Source of the DNA: Nocardioides alkalitolerans DSM 16699
GTDB lineage: Bacteria; Actinomycetota; Actinomycetes; Propionibacteriales; Nocardioidaceae
Reading direction: 5' to 3'
DNA length: 64,000 nt
NCBI RefSeq assembly: GCF_000426525.1
Contig: NZ_AUFN01000012.1
Coordinates: 1-64,000, forward strand
Below the pieces are notes generated by a model. That model had not been told where the DNA came from. It made no database searches and saw nothing but the letters and a program-made list of their open reading frames with translations. Every line of letters begins with the position of its first letter. Positions within the stretch are counted from its first letter, which is position 1. Below are positions 25,957 through 34,718 of this stretch, piece after piece. The position numbers and the translations under genes are program-made.

Positions 25957-26778
25957 ATGGCTTCCAAGCTGCTCTCGGGCCCGACCGACGGGCTCGCCCG
26001 CATCGGTGACTTCGTGACCTTCGCGGTGCGCGCCGTCCTGGCGATCCGCTACACGCTGGTGCACTACCGCAAGGAGGTGCTCCGCCAGCTGATGGACATC
26101 AGCTGGGGGTCCGGCGCGATCATCGTCGGTGGCGGCACGGTCGGGGTGATGGTCCTGCTGTCGCTGTCGGCCGGGACGTCGCTGGGCATCGAGGGCTTCA
26201 ACGGCCTCGAGCTCGTCGGTCTCGCGCCCCTCACCGGCTTCGTCTCCGCCTCCGTGAACACGCGCGAGCTCGCGCCGCTGATCGCCGCGCTGGCCCTGGC
26301 CGCGCAGGTGGGCTGCCGCTTCACGTCCCAGCTCGGCTCGATGCGGATCCACGAGGAGATCGACGCGCTCGGCGTCATGGCGGTCCACCCGCTGCGCTAC
26401 CTGGTCACCACCCGGGTGCTCGCGTCGATGTTCGCGATCCTCCCGCTCTACCTCATCGGCCTCATCGGGTCGTGGATCGCGTCGCAGCTCGCGGTCGTCG
26501 TGGTGTTCGGGCAGTCGTCGGGCACCTACGAGTACTACTTCGACATCTTCATCTCGGGTCGGGACGTCTTCTTCTCGATGGTGAAGATCGTCGTGTTCGC
26601 GCTGCTCGTCTCGCTGATCCACTGCTGGTACGGCTTCAACGCCGGCGGCGGACCGCAGGGCGTGGGGGAGGCGACCGGCCGCGCGATCCGCGCGAGCATC
26701 GTCGTCGTCGTCCTCATGAACATGTTGCTGACGTTGGCGTTCTGGGGCAACGACCCCGGCTTCCGGATCACGGGGTGA
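25957..26778 (+). CDS. yrbEB: MlaE/YrbE-family permease B of mce importer
   Basis: The 273-residue partner permease has the same core with EEIDALGVMAVHPLRYLVTTR (about 128-148) and GFVSASVNTRELAPLIAALALAA before it. The C-terminal GGGPQGVGEATGRAIRAS loop matches the GGPKGVADAVNQAV loop of permease A. It should form the heterodimeric channel with permease A. The ATG has a GAGGGGA site and starts 11 bp after the previous stop. Confidence 0.93.
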   Translation: MASKLLSGPTDGLARIGDFVTFAVRAVLAIRYTLVHYRKEVLRQLMDISWGSGAIIVGGGTVGVMVLLSLSAGTSLGIEGFNGLELVGLAPLTGFVSASVNTRELAPLIAALALAAQVGCRFTSQLGSMRIHEEIDALGVMAVHPLRYLVTTRVLASMFAILPLYLIGLIGSWIASQLAVVVVFGQSSGTYEYYFDIFISGRDVFFSMVKIVVFALLVSLIHCWYGFNAGGGPQGVGEATGRAIRASIVVVVLMNMLLTLAFWGNDPGFRITG

Positions 26779-26785
26779 GGCGCGC

Positions 26786-27862
26786 ATGAAGATCATGGAG
26801 CTCCTGAGGGGCAACAGCCGCGAGCCCGGCCGGGCCACGCTCGCGATCCGCGGCGTCATCGGCATCGCCGTGATGGCGGTGGTGGTCGGGCTGCTGGTGC
26901 TCGTGGGCCGAGGTGCGTTCCTCGAGCGCTTCGACGCGACCGTCCTGCTCGACAACGCGGGCGGTTCCCTCGTCGAGGGTGCCGACGTGAAGTACGACGG
27001 CGTCGTCGTCGGCCAGGTGCGCAGCATCGGCTTCGGCGAGCCGATCGAGACCACCGCGGGCCGGCCCAGCATCGAGCTCGGGGTGCAGTTCGACCCGGAG
27101 ATCTCGAAGGACCTGCCCGACGACGTGATGGCCCGGGTCCTGCCCGCGACCGTGTTCGGCACCTCGTTCGTCGAGCTCGTCTCGGCCGGCACGGGCGACG
27201 GCCTCCTCTCGGAGGGCCAGACGATCGCCCAGGACACCACCGAGGAGACGCTCGAGCTGCAGCAGGTGCTCGACAGCATCGACAGCATCGTCACGGCCCT
27301 CGGCCCGGCGGACCTGGCCACGACCCTCCGCAACCTCTCGCAGGCCCTCGACGGCAACGGCGAGCAGCTGGGGCAGACGATCGAGCGGCTCGGCGGCTAC
27401 CTCACCGAGCTGAACCCCGAGTTCCCCCAGGTCCGGCGCAACCTCGAGCTGCTCTCGAGCAACCTTGAGGCGTTCGAGCAGTACGCCCCGGACCTGTTCG
27501 CCGCCACCGACGACGCGCTCGTGGCCGCCCGCGCCCTGATCGAGCAGGAGCAGGACTTCACCGCCCTGGTCGCGAACGGGTCGGGCACATTCGACGACAC
27601 GAAGGCGCTGCTCGACGAGAACGAGCAGGCGCTGGTCGACACGCTGCTGCGCACGGCGGTCGTGGTCGACGTCCTCTACGACGAGCGGGACCAGGTCGTG
27701 ACCGCGGTCCTCGCCGCCGCCGACATGGGAAGGGCCTTCACCGAGGCGATGAGCTACGGCCGCTACCTCCGGATCGACGCCAACCTGGTCCTCACCGGGC
27801 CCCGCCCGTACGGCGCGGCGGACTGCCCGCGCTACGGCGACCTCGCCGGCGGGGGGTGCTGA
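26786..27862 (+). CDS. mceA: Mce-family protein A
   Basis: The 358-residue protein has an N-terminal membrane anchor (GVIGIAVMAVVVGLLVLVG at about 27-45), then the Mce/MlaD beta-barrel domain at about 50-135 (ATVLLDNAGGSLVEGADVKYDGVVVGQV). A long helical stretch at about 150-310 with heptad-like Leu spacing follows, and a C-terminus with paired Cys (ADCPRYG, GGGC). It would form one subunit of the periplasm-spanning tunnel passing lipids to the YrbE permeases. It starts 8 bp after yrbEB. Confidence 0.92.
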   Translation: MKIMELLRGNSREPGRATLAIRGVIGIAVMAVVVGLLVLVGRGAFLERFDATVLLDNAGGSLVEGADVKYDGVVVGQVRSIGFGEPIETTAGRPSIELGVQFDPEISKDLPDDVMARVLPATVFGTSFVELVSAGTGDGLLSEGQTIAQDTTEETLELQQVLDSIDSIVTALGPADLATTLRNLSQALDGNGEQLGQTIERLGGYLTELNPEFPQVRRNLELLSSNLEAFEQYAPDLFAATDDALVAARALIEQEQDFTALVANGSGTFDDTKALLDENEQALVDTLLRTAVVVDVLYDERDQVVTAVLAAADMGRAFTEAMSYGRYLRIDANLVLTGPRPYGAADCPRYGDLAGGGC

Positions 27863-27863
27863 C

Positions 27864-28880
27864 GTGACCGGGCTCAAGTCCACCCTCGTCAAGTTCTCGA
27901 TCTTCGCCCTCGTCGCGGTCGTCCTGTTCGTGGGGCTGTTCCGCATGATGACCAACACGGTCGGGGGAGACACCCGCGAGTGGACCGCCGAGTTCACCGC
28001 GGTCAGCGGCCTGCGCGAGGGCGACGACGTCCGCGTCGCGGGCGTCAAGGTCGGCCGCGTCGAGAAGGTGCGGCTCGGCGACGAGAACCAGGCCATGGTC
28101 ACGTTCTCCCTGCGGGAGGACCAGGAGGTGTACGCCGCGACCGAGGTCGCGCTGCGCTACCAGAACCTCCTCGGCCAGCGGTACCTGGCGCTGACCGCGC
28201 CGGCGGAGGACCGCGGCGACGTGCTCGACCCCGACGACGTGATCGGTCCCGACCGCACCTCTCCCGGGTTCGACCTCACCGTGCTGCTCAACGGGTTCGA
28301 GCCGCTGTTCCGCATCCTGGAGCCGGCGGAGATCAACGAGCTCGCCTCCAACATCGTCGCGGTCCTGCAGGGGGAGTCCGGCACCGTCGAGTCGCTCCTG
28401 CAGAACACCGCCGAGGCCACCAGCTACCTCGCCGGCAAGGACGAGGTGTTCGGCCAGGTGCTCGCCAACCTGACCCCGGTGCTCCAGAACCTCGAGGAGC
28501 AGTCCGACAACTTCGACGCCACCGTGGTGCAGCTGCGCGACCTGCTCACCGGGCTGGCGGCCGAGCGCGAGACCTTCGCGAACTCGATCGACAACCTCGG
28601 CAGCCTCGTCGACTCGACGTCGGCGCTGCTCACCGACATCCGGGCGCCCCTCGCCCGCGACGTGGCGAGCCTGCAGAGCACGGCCGCGCTCCTGGCCCGC
28701 GAGCAGGACCGCGTGGCCCGCACGGTGGAGTCGCTGCCGCTCCTGCTCGGTGGCTACGGCCGCTCGATGTCGTACGGCGCCTACCTGAACATCTACATCT
28801 GCAACCTCGGTGTCGAGGTGCTCGGAGCGACCGTGTGGGTCCCCGGACCCGCCGGCCCGTACTCGGAGGCGTGCCAGTGA
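27864..28880 (+). CDS. mceB: Mce-family protein B
   Basis: The 338-residue subunit has an anchor at about 6-25 (LVKFSIFALVAVVLFVGLF), an Mce domain at about 38-120 (FTAVSGLREGDDVRVAGVKVGRV) and a helical region to about 300. It ends with YLNIYICNLGVEVLGATVWVPGPAGPYSEACQ-like residues carrying two Cys, the usual MceB C-terminus. It begins at a GTG 1 bp after the mceA stop and overlaps mceC by GTGA. Confidence 0.92.
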   Translation: MTGLKSTLVKFSIFALVAVVLFVGLFRMMTNTVGGDTREWTAEFTAVSGLREGDDVRVAGVKVGRVEKVRLGDENQAMVTFSLREDQEVYAATEVALRYQNLLGQRYLALTAPAEDRGDVLDPDDVIGPDRTSPGFDLTVLLNGFEPLFRILEPAEINELASNIVAVLQGESGTVESLLQNTAEATSYLAGKDEVFGQVLANLTPVLQNLEEQSDNFDATVVQLRDLLTGLAAERETFANSIDNLGSLVDSTSALLTDIRAPLARDVASLQSTAALLAREQDRVARTVESLPLLLGGYGRSMSYGAYLNIYICNLGVEVLGATVWVPGPAGPYSEACQ

Positions 28881-29866
28881 GCAAGAAGAAGAAGTTGAGC
28901 CTCGGCAACGTGAGCCGCTACAAGGTGGGCCTGATCGGCTTCGCCGTGCTGGCGTTCATCGCTGCGCTGATCGGGGCGGCGTCCGGACTCTCCATCGGCA
29001 CGAAGACCTACTCGGCGATGCTCGAGAACACCGGCGGTCTCCGGGTCGGCGAGGAGGTGCAGGTCGCCGGCGTCGGCTCCGGCGACATCACGGGCATCGA
29101 GCTCGACGGCCAGGCCGTGCGGGTGACCTTCACCATCGACAAGGCCATCGACCTCAACGCGGACACGCGTGCCGAGGTGAAGGTCGCGACCCTGCTCGGC
29201 ACCCACTACCTCCTGGTGACGCCGGCCGGCGAGGAGGACCTCGCCGACGACACGATCCCGGTCGCTCAGACGCGCGTGCCCTACAACCTCCAGGACGTGA
29301 TCGACGACGGCATCGGCGAGCTCGGGGAGTTCGACACGGTGGGCATCGAGCAGTCGCTGGCCCAGCTGACCGAGACCCTCGGTGTCGCCGGCGACGACCT
29401 GGGCCCGGCGCTCGACGGTGTGGAGGCCCTCTCCGGCGTCGTCGTGGAGCGCTCCGGCCAGCTCGACACGCTGCTGGGTGCGGCGCGCCAGGTGACGCGC
29501 CAGCTCACCGAGTCGACGCCGGACCTGATCACGCTGATGGAGCAGGGCGACCTGATCCTCGACACCCTCCGTGTACGGCGCGACGCCATCCGGCAGCTGC
29601 TCACCGACATGGAGGAGCTGGGCACCCAGCTCGCGGGCGTGATCCAGGACAACGAGGCGGCGGTGCAGCCCACGCTGCGCGACCTCGACGTCACGGTCGC
29701 CGTGCTGGAACGGCACGAGGACACGCTCAACCGGGCGCTGGAGATGCTGCCGGCGACCGCCACCTACTTCACGAACTCGTCCGGCACCGGACCGTGGCTG
29801 GCGCAGTACGCGCCGGGTGCGCTCCCCGACAACCTGGAGTGCGTCATCGAGAGGGTGTGCGCGTGA
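28877..29866 (+). CDS. mceC: Mce-family protein C
   Basis: The 329-residue subunit begins at GTG 28877 overlapping the mceB stop. A lysine-rich start (SKKKKLS) precedes an anchor at about 18-40 (VGLIGFAVLAFIAALIGAA). The Mce domain is at about 45-130 (AMLENTGGLRVGEEVQVAGVGSGDI), then a helical tunnel region. The C-terminus (YAPGALPDNLECVIERVCA) is short and has two Cys; some mycobacterial MceC proteins carry a long Pro-rich tail that is absent here. Confidence 0.92.
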   Translation: MSKKKKLSLGNVSRYKVGLIGFAVLAFIAALIGAASGLSIGTKTYSAMLENTGGLRVGEEVQVAGVGSGDITGIELDGQAVRVTFTIDKAIDLNADTRAEVKVATLLGTHYLLVTPAGEEDLADDTIPVAQTRVPYNLQDVIDDGIGELGEFDTVGIEQSLAQLTETLGVAGDDLGPALDGVEALSGVVVERSGQLDTLLGAARQVTRQLTESTPDLITLMEQGDLILDTLRVRRDAIRQLLTDMEELGTQLAGVIQDNEAAVQPTLRDLDVTVAVLERHEDTLNRALEMLPATATYFTNSSGTGPWLAQYAPGALPDNLECVIERVCA

Positions 29867-30975
29867 TGAGCGAGACCTGGACCCCGAGTCGTACGCGACG
29901 GGTGCGATCGACCGCGGCCGGCCTGCTGGTCGGCGCGCTCCTGCTCGGCACCGGCGGCTGCTCGGCCTCCGATGACGGCAGCCTCACGGTGACCGCGGAG
30001 TTCGCGACCACGTCGGGCCTGTTCGTCGGCAACGAGGTCGGCGTGCTCGGCGTGCGCATCGGCGAGGTCACCGAGATCGAGCCCAAGGGCGAGATCGTCG
30101 AGGTGACGCTGCGCATCGACGACGGCCAGACCCTGCCGGAGACCGCCGGCGCCGTCGTGATGTCGCGCTCGGTGGCGACCGACCGGTACGTCGAGATGAC
30201 CCCCGCCTTCGAGGAGGGACCGCGGCTGGCCGACGGCGCACGCATCCCGCTCGAGCGCACCCGCACCCCGATCGAGTTCGACGAGGTGCTGGAGACGCTC
30301 CGCACCTTCAGCGACGGCCTGCGCGGGCCCGACGGCAACGCCGACACGCTCAACCGGCTGCTCGAGGTGGGCGCCGGGACGCTGTCGGGGCGTGGCCAGC
30401 AGTTCAACGACACCATCGTCCAGTTCGCCGCGGCCGCCGAGGCGCTCTCGGGCAGCAGCGACGACGTGGCGGGCACGATCACCGACCTCGACGCGCTGAC
30501 GACGATGCTGGCCGCCAACCAGGAGACGATCAACCAGTTCCTCGAGAGCGTCACGGACGCCACCGAGCTGTTCTCCGAGGAGCGGGAGAACTTCGGCGAC
30601 ACCCTCGTGGCCCTCAGCGACGCGCTCAACCAGCTCGGCCAGTTCTCGGTCGACAACCGGTCGGCGATCGTCAACACCTCGCGCGGCCTGACCCGCGTGG
30701 TCGAGAACCTGATGGAGCACCGGACGGAGCTCGAGCGCACGCTCGAGACGCTGCCCCTGGCCTTCGAGAACGTGGGCAACACGGTGACCGACGACAACCG
30801 GGTGCTCGTGAAGCTGCCGCCTCAGTACTTCTCCCCGGTGCAACCGGTGACCGAGGCGCTCTGCCAGACCCTGGCGGCGCTGCCGCTCGACGTCTGCGCG
30901 CAGCTCGGCACGAGCCCCGACCTGCTGTCGCTCCTCGACGACCTGGGCGAGCTGCTGGGAGGGCTGGGCGGATGA
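29866..30975 (+). CDS. mceD: Mce-family protein D, lipobox-like N-terminus
   Basis: The product is 369 residues from ATG 29866 (GTG 29863 is 3 nt upstream and also possible). The N-terminus is basic (SRTRRVRST), then hydrophobic (AAGLLVGALLLG) and ends TGGCSAS, a lipobox-like cysteine at about residue 32. The Mce domain follows (FATTSGLFVGNEVGVLGVRIGEV), then a helical region to about 340. Classical MceD proteins keep a transmembrane anchor, so a possible lipidated Cys here and in the next gene is unusual. It overlaps mceE by ATGA. Confidence 0.88.
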   Translation: MSETWTPSRTRRVRSTAAGLLVGALLLGTGGCSASDDGSLTVTAEFATTSGLFVGNEVGVLGVRIGEVTEIEPKGEIVEVTLRIDDGQTLPETAGAVVMSRSVATDRYVEMTPAFEEGPRLADGARIPLERTRTPIEFDEVLETLRTFSDGLRGPDGNADTLNRLLEVGAGTLSGRGQQFNDTIVQFAAAAEALSGSSDDVAGTITDLDALTTMLAANQETINQFLESVTDATELFSEERENFGDTLVALSDALNQLGQFSVDNRSAIVNTSRGLTRVVENLMEHRTELERTLETLPLAFENVGNTVTDDNRVLVKLPPQYFSPVQPVTEALCQTLAALPLDVCAQLGTSPDLLSLLDDLGELLGGLGG

Positions 30976-32036
30976 CGACGACGATCCTCGGGCGCACGAG
31001 CGCCTCCCGTCCGGCGCGGTTGCGTCGACGCGCCGTGCAGCGCGCGGTCGTGCTGGCGATGGCCGTCGGTGTCGTCGGTGCCGGCTGCAGCGTGGCCGAC
31101 CCGCTGCGCCCCACCGTGGTCAGCGCGGGGCAGTACACGCTGAGCGCGACCTTCGAGGACGCCCTCAACCTCCCGTCGGGGGCCACCGTGAAGCTCGGCG
31201 GCGTGCCCGTCGGCCGGGTCGTGGAGATCGTCCCGGACGACTACCGGGCCAAGATCACGATGGCGATCGACGAGGAGGTCGAGATCCCCGAGGGGTCGAC
31301 CTTCCGGCTGCGCTACACGACCGCGCTCGGCGAGGTGTACGTCGAGGTCACGCCGGCCGAGGGGGGCACCACGATGATGGCCGAGGGCGACGTCGTGCCG
31401 GCCGAGGGCACCTTCGTCGCGCCGACCGTCGAGGACGGGCTGGCGTCCGCCTCCCTCCTCGTCAACGGCGGCAACCTGGGCCAGATCCAGACGATCGTGA
31501 GCGAGCTCAACACCGCGCTCGACGGTCGGGTCGGAGCGACCCGCGGGCTCCTCGAGCAGACGGACGTCTTCCTCGCGGAGGCGCTCGCCTCCACCCAGGA
31601 GATCGACCGCGTGCTCGACGCCCTCGTGAGCGCGTCGGTCACGCTCGACGAGCGCGAGGAGACCATCAACCGTGCGCTCACGGACCTGCGGCCGGCCGCC
31701 CGGACGCTGACCGAGAACACCGACGAGCTGGCGACGCTCCTGCGGAGCGCCGACGGCCTGGCGATCACGGCCGACGGCCTCGTGCGCCGTACCCGTGAGG
31801 ACCTCACGATGATCGTCGACGAGCTCGGGCCGGTGCTCGACACCGTGCTCGCGGCCGAGGACGACCTGCTGCCCGCCCTCGACGACCTGGCGACCTTCGC
31901 CGCGACGCTCGACGACCGCGTGCCGAACGACTACCTGAACCTGTACTTCAAGCTCAGGGTCACGTCGGTGCTCAGCTCTCCGCTGCCGGGCCTCGAGGAC
32001 CTGCTCGGCGGCTCGATCCCCTCGGAGACACCATGA
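30972..32036 (+). CDS. mceE: Mce-family protein E, lipoprotein-like
   Basis: The 354-residue subunit has a long Arg-rich start (RPARLRRRAVQR), a hydrophobic stretch (AVVLAMAVGVVG) and a lipobox-like GAGCSVAD with Cys at about 39. This fits the MceE/LprK lipoprotein position in mce operons. The Mce domain is at about 55-140 (FEDALNLPSGATVKLGGVPVGRV), then helices to about 310. It overlaps both neighbours by ATGA. The -3 residue of the lipobox is Gly rather than Leu, so lipidation is probable but not certain. Confidence 0.9.
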   Translation: MTTTILGRTSASRPARLRRRAVQRAVVLAMAVGVVGAGCSVADPLRPTVVSAGQYTLSATFEDALNLPSGATVKLGGVPVGRVVEIVPDDYRAKITMAIDEEVEIPEGSTFRLRYTTALGEVYVEVTPAEGGTTMMAEGDVVPAEGTFVAPTVEDGLASASLLVNGGNLGQIQTIVSELNTALDGRVGATRGLLEQTDVFLAEALASTQEIDRVLDALVSASVTLDEREETINRALTDLRPAARTLTENTDELATLLRSADGLAITADGLVRRTREDLTMIVDELGPVLDTVLAAEDDLLPALDDLATFAATLDDRVPNDYLNLYFKLRVTSVLSSPLPGLEDLLGGSIPSETP

Positions 32037-33124
32037 AGCGCCTGCTGCCCGACAAGCTCTGGCTGAGCGTGATCGGCCTCGTCGCCGTCTTCGCGCTCAG
32101 CGTGAGCTACCTCCTCACCGAGGTGCTCAACCTGCCCCTCACCGGGAGGCCCGACCAGATCTCGGTCGAGCTGCCCCGCACCGGCGGGCTCTTCGAGGGC
32201 TCGGCCGCGTCGTACCGCGGCGTGCGGGTCGGCACGGTCGACCAGCTGCGCGTCAACCCCGACGGGGGCGTCACCGCCACCGTGAGCCTCTCGGGGGGCG
32301 CGGAGATCCCGTCGTCCTCCGAGGCCCAGGTGCGCAGCCTCTCGCCGGTCGGCGAGCAGTACCTCGACTTCCGGCCCGAGACGGCCGACGGCCCCTACCT
32401 CGCGGACGGCGACACCATCGGGGCCGAGGCCGTGGACGTCCCGGTCTCCTTCGCGGAGACCGCCGACAGCCTCAACGGCTTCATCGAGGTCATCGACGAG
32501 GACGAGCTGCGGGTCGTGCTCCGCGAGCTCGGGGCGGCCACCAACGGGGTCGGCGACGACCTCGACACCCTCCTGAACGCCACCGACAACCTCTCGGCGA
32601 CGCTCGACGAGGTGCTCCCGGAGACGCAGCGCCTGCTCGACAACGGCGAGACCGTCGGCGAGCTGCTGGAGGCCAACCAGCCCCGGCTGGAGCGGTTCTC
32701 GGCCGCGGCGCGCACGCTCGCGTCGTACCTGCGCAGCTTCGACCCGACGTTCCGGGAGGTGCTGCGCCGGGCCCCGGGCGACTTCGCGAACGTGAGCCTG
32801 CTCGTCAACGACCTGAGGCCGGTGCTGCCGCCGCTGCTCACCCAGCTCGAGGCCGCGGGCGACGTGGTCTACGACCGGGAGCCGCACCTGCGGGCCACGC
32901 CCGACGCCATCACCTACGGCATGACGAGGTTCGCGAGCGCCTTCGAGGACGGCTGGCTCAACGTCGACCTCTGGCTGCAGGGCGCGGAGGAGTGCGACTA
33001 CCGCGACTTCCGGGCCGACCCGCGCGTCGGCGAGCGCGAGGAGCTCTACCTCGACGGCACCTGCGCCGTCGACGGGCCCGTGCGCCGGGGCGCCCAGAAC
33101 GCCCCGCCGGCGCTCGACCGCTGA
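32033..33124 (+). CDS. mceF: Mce-family protein F, last gene of operon
   Basis: The 363-residue subunit has an N-terminal anchor (LWLSVIGLVAVFALSVSYLL at about 8-27), an Mce domain at about 40-130 (LPRTGGLFEGSAASYRGVRVGTV) and a helical region. The C-terminus has two Cys (AEECDYRDF, DGTCAVDGP), probably a disulphide outside the membrane. It closes the six-Mce hetero-oligomer and is followed by a strong bidirectional hairpin. Confidence 0.92.
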   Translation: MKRLLPDKLWLSVIGLVAVFALSVSYLLTEVLNLPLTGRPDQISVELPRTGGLFEGSAASYRGVRVGTVDQLRVNPDGGVTATVSLSGGAEIPSSSEAQVRSLSPVGEQYLDFRPETADGPYLADGDTIGAEAVDVPVSFAETADSLNGFIEVIDEDELRVVLRELGAATNGVGDDLDTLLNATDNLSATLDEVLPETQRLLDNGETVGELLEANQPRLERFSAAARTLASYLRSFDPTFREVLRRAPGDFANVSLLVNDLRPVLPPLLTQLEAAGDVVYDREPHLRATPDAITYGMTRFASAFEDGWLNVDLWLQGAEECDYRDFRADPRVGEREELYLDGTCAVDGPVRRGAQNAPPALDR

Positions 33125-33144
33125 CGTCCAGCGACCGTCCCGTC

Positions 33145-33184
33145 GACGCCCCTCGTCCCGCGCTCAGCGGCGACGAGGGGCGTC
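33145..33184. terminator. Bidirectional terminator after mce operon, overlapping opposite coding end
   Basis: GACGCCCCTCGTC and GACGAGGGGCGTC form a perfect 13-bp stem, with an inner CCGC/GCGG pair around GCTCA at the tip. The right arm encodes the last residues of the convergent CMD-family gene (stop 33164-33166), so terminator and C-terminal Arg codons are one sequence. Confidence 0.85.
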
Positions 33185-33724
33185 GGGCTGCACCCGCAGG
33201 GTCGTGAGCGCGGTCGCCAGCATCCGGTAGTGGCCCACGAGGAGCAGCAGCTCGATCGTCGTGCGGTCGCCGAGCTCGGCGTGCACGCGCGACCAGGTCG
33301 CGTCGCCGAGGTCCTCGGTGGCGTGGAGCTCGTCGGTGGCCTCGAGGAGCAGGCGGTCGCGGGCCGACCAGCCGTCGGCGTCGGGCCCGGCGGTCACGCG
33401 CTCGATCTCGGCGGCCCCGAGCCCGGCACGGCGCGCCAGACGGCGGTGCTGCGTCAGCTCGTACTCGTTGCCGGCCAGGGTCGCCACCCGCAGGATGACG
33501 AGCTCGGTCTCCCGTCGCGGCAGCCGACCGCCCGGCATGAGCCGGCCCGCGAAGTGGAGCCAGCCGCGGAACAGGCCGCGGTGACGACCGAGCGTGAGGA
33601 AGACCGCGGGCGGCCGGGTGCCCGTCACCCGGCCGGCCGCGTGGGCGAACGCCCAGGTGACGAGGCCGACGTCCCGACGGCCGCCGGGCGTGATGCGGGG
33701 CGCGGGGGAGTCCGGGAGGTTCAC
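33164..33724 (-). CDS. Carboxymuconolactone decarboxylase (CMD/AhpD-like) family protein
   Basis: The 186-residue protein carries the AhpD-like core at about 70-165 (RRETELVILRVATLAGNEYELTQHRRLARRAGL). This family normally uses a C-x-x-C redox pair before the His, but here the segment reads ATLAGNEYELTQH with no cysteines. It therefore resembles the redox-inactive CMD subgroup rather than a peroxidase. The GTG start overlaps the stop of the upstream SDR gene by GTGA, so the two are coupled. Confidence 0.8.
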   Translation of the reverse strand: MNLPDSPAPRITPGGRRDVGLVTWAFAHAAGRVTGTRPPAVFLTLGRHRGLFRGWLHFAGRLMPGGRLPRRETELVILRVATLAGNEYELTQHRRLARRAGLGAAEIERVTAGPDADGWSARDRLLLEATDELHATEDLGDATWSRVHAELGDRTTIELLLLVGHYRMLATALTTLRVQPDAPRRR

Positions 33725-34611
33725 GACGCCTCCGTCCGACGGGCGGCCTCGACGTCGGGCAGGGCCCGGTTGGCGGCGTACCCGAAGCCGCGCATCGCGA
33801 GGGCGTACGCCGGCGGGCAGAGGCGCTGGAGCAGGTGGACCAGCCGGATGTCGGCCGACGTGTAGACCCAGTAGCGGCGGCGGCGGACCCCGTCGAGGAT
33901 CGCCTCGGCCGCCTGCTCGGCGGTGACCGCGTGGCCCCGGAAGCGGCCGAGCAGCCGGCGGAAGCGGGGGGTGGACGTGTCGACGCCGGCGATGACGACG
34001 GTCTCGGTGAGCGGGGTCGCGACCCCGCCCGGGCAGACGAGGCTGACGGCGATGCCGTGCTTGGCGAGGTCGAAGCGGAGCACCTCGGAGACGCCGCGGA
34101 GCCCGAACTTGCTGGCGCTGTAGGCCGCGTGCCAGGGCATGCCGATGAGGCCGGCGGCCGACGAGACGTTGACGAGGCTTCCGCCCCGCCCCGCGTCGAC
34201 CATCGGGGGCACGAGAGTCTCGATCACGTGGATCGGCCCCATCAGGTTCACGTCGACGAGGCGCCGCCAGTGGTCGTGCTCGAGCGAGCGGACCGTGCCC
34301 CAGGCCGAGATGCCGGCGATGTTCATGACGACGTCCATCGCGCCGTACGCCGCGGTCAGCCGCCCACCGAGGGCGACCACGGCCGCGTGGTCGGACACGT
34401 CGGCGGGCTCGACGTGGCCCACCGCGCCACCGCGGGCCCGTACCTCCGCGGCGACGGTCTCGAGCGGCTCGGCGTGCAGGTCGGTGAGGTGGACGCGGGC
34501 GCCCTCGGCCGCGGCCAGCAGGGCGGTGGCCCGGCCGATGCCGCTGGCGGCGCCGGTGAGGAAGACCTCGGCCCCGGACAGGCTCCGGGGGCGTCGGATC
34601 GAGGGGAGCAT
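33721..34611 (-). CDS. Short-chain dehydrogenase/reductase
   Basis: The product is 296 residues from ATG 34611, fixed by a perfect AGGAGG 7 nt upstream. The classical SDR set is present: GAASGIG nucleotide loop at about 20-26, NIAG at about 97-100, catalytic Ser in VNVSSAAGLIG, and YSASK (Tyr/Lys). The C-terminal 60 residues (RRRYWVYTSADIRLVHLLQRL) are extended compared with short SDRs and may be membrane-associated. It probably oxidises a hydrophobic alcohol; the coupled CMD gene and the neighbouring mce operon hint at lipid or sterol work (inference). Confidence 0.88.
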   Translation of the reverse strand: MLPSIRRPRSLSGAEVFLTGAASGIGRATALLAAAEGARVHLTDLHAEPLETVAAEVRARGGAVGHVEPADVSDHAAVVALGGRLTAAYGAMDVVMNIAGISAWGTVRSLEHDHWRRLVDVNLMGPIHVIETLVPPMVDAGRGGSLVNVSSAAGLIGMPWHAAYSASKFGLRGVSEVLRFDLAKHGIAVSLVCPGGVATPLTETVVIAGVDTSTPRFRRLLGRFRGHAVTAEQAAEAILDGVRRRRYWVYTSADIRLVHLLQRLCPPAYALAMRGFGYAANRALPDVEAARRTEAS

Positions 34612-34654
34612 GCGGCGGCCTCCTGGGCGGTACGCGGCCCCGGGCCGCAGTGAC

Positions 34655-34681
34655 GTGACAGGCGTTGTCACAGCGTGTCAC
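34655..34681. promoter_or_regulatory. Candidate operator upstream of SDR-CMD operon
   Basis: GTGACA-GGCGT-TGTCAC is a perfect 6-bp inverted repeat with a third half-site TGTCAC (34676-34681) 4 bp beyond it. It lies 44-70 bp upstream of the SDR ATG. The arm-N5-arm-N4-arm layout copies that at 22900-22929 upstream of the tetR-family gene. Confidence 0.5.
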
Positions 34682-34718
34682 AGATCACCGACCCGTGGCG
34701 GCCCGCCACGGACGAGCC

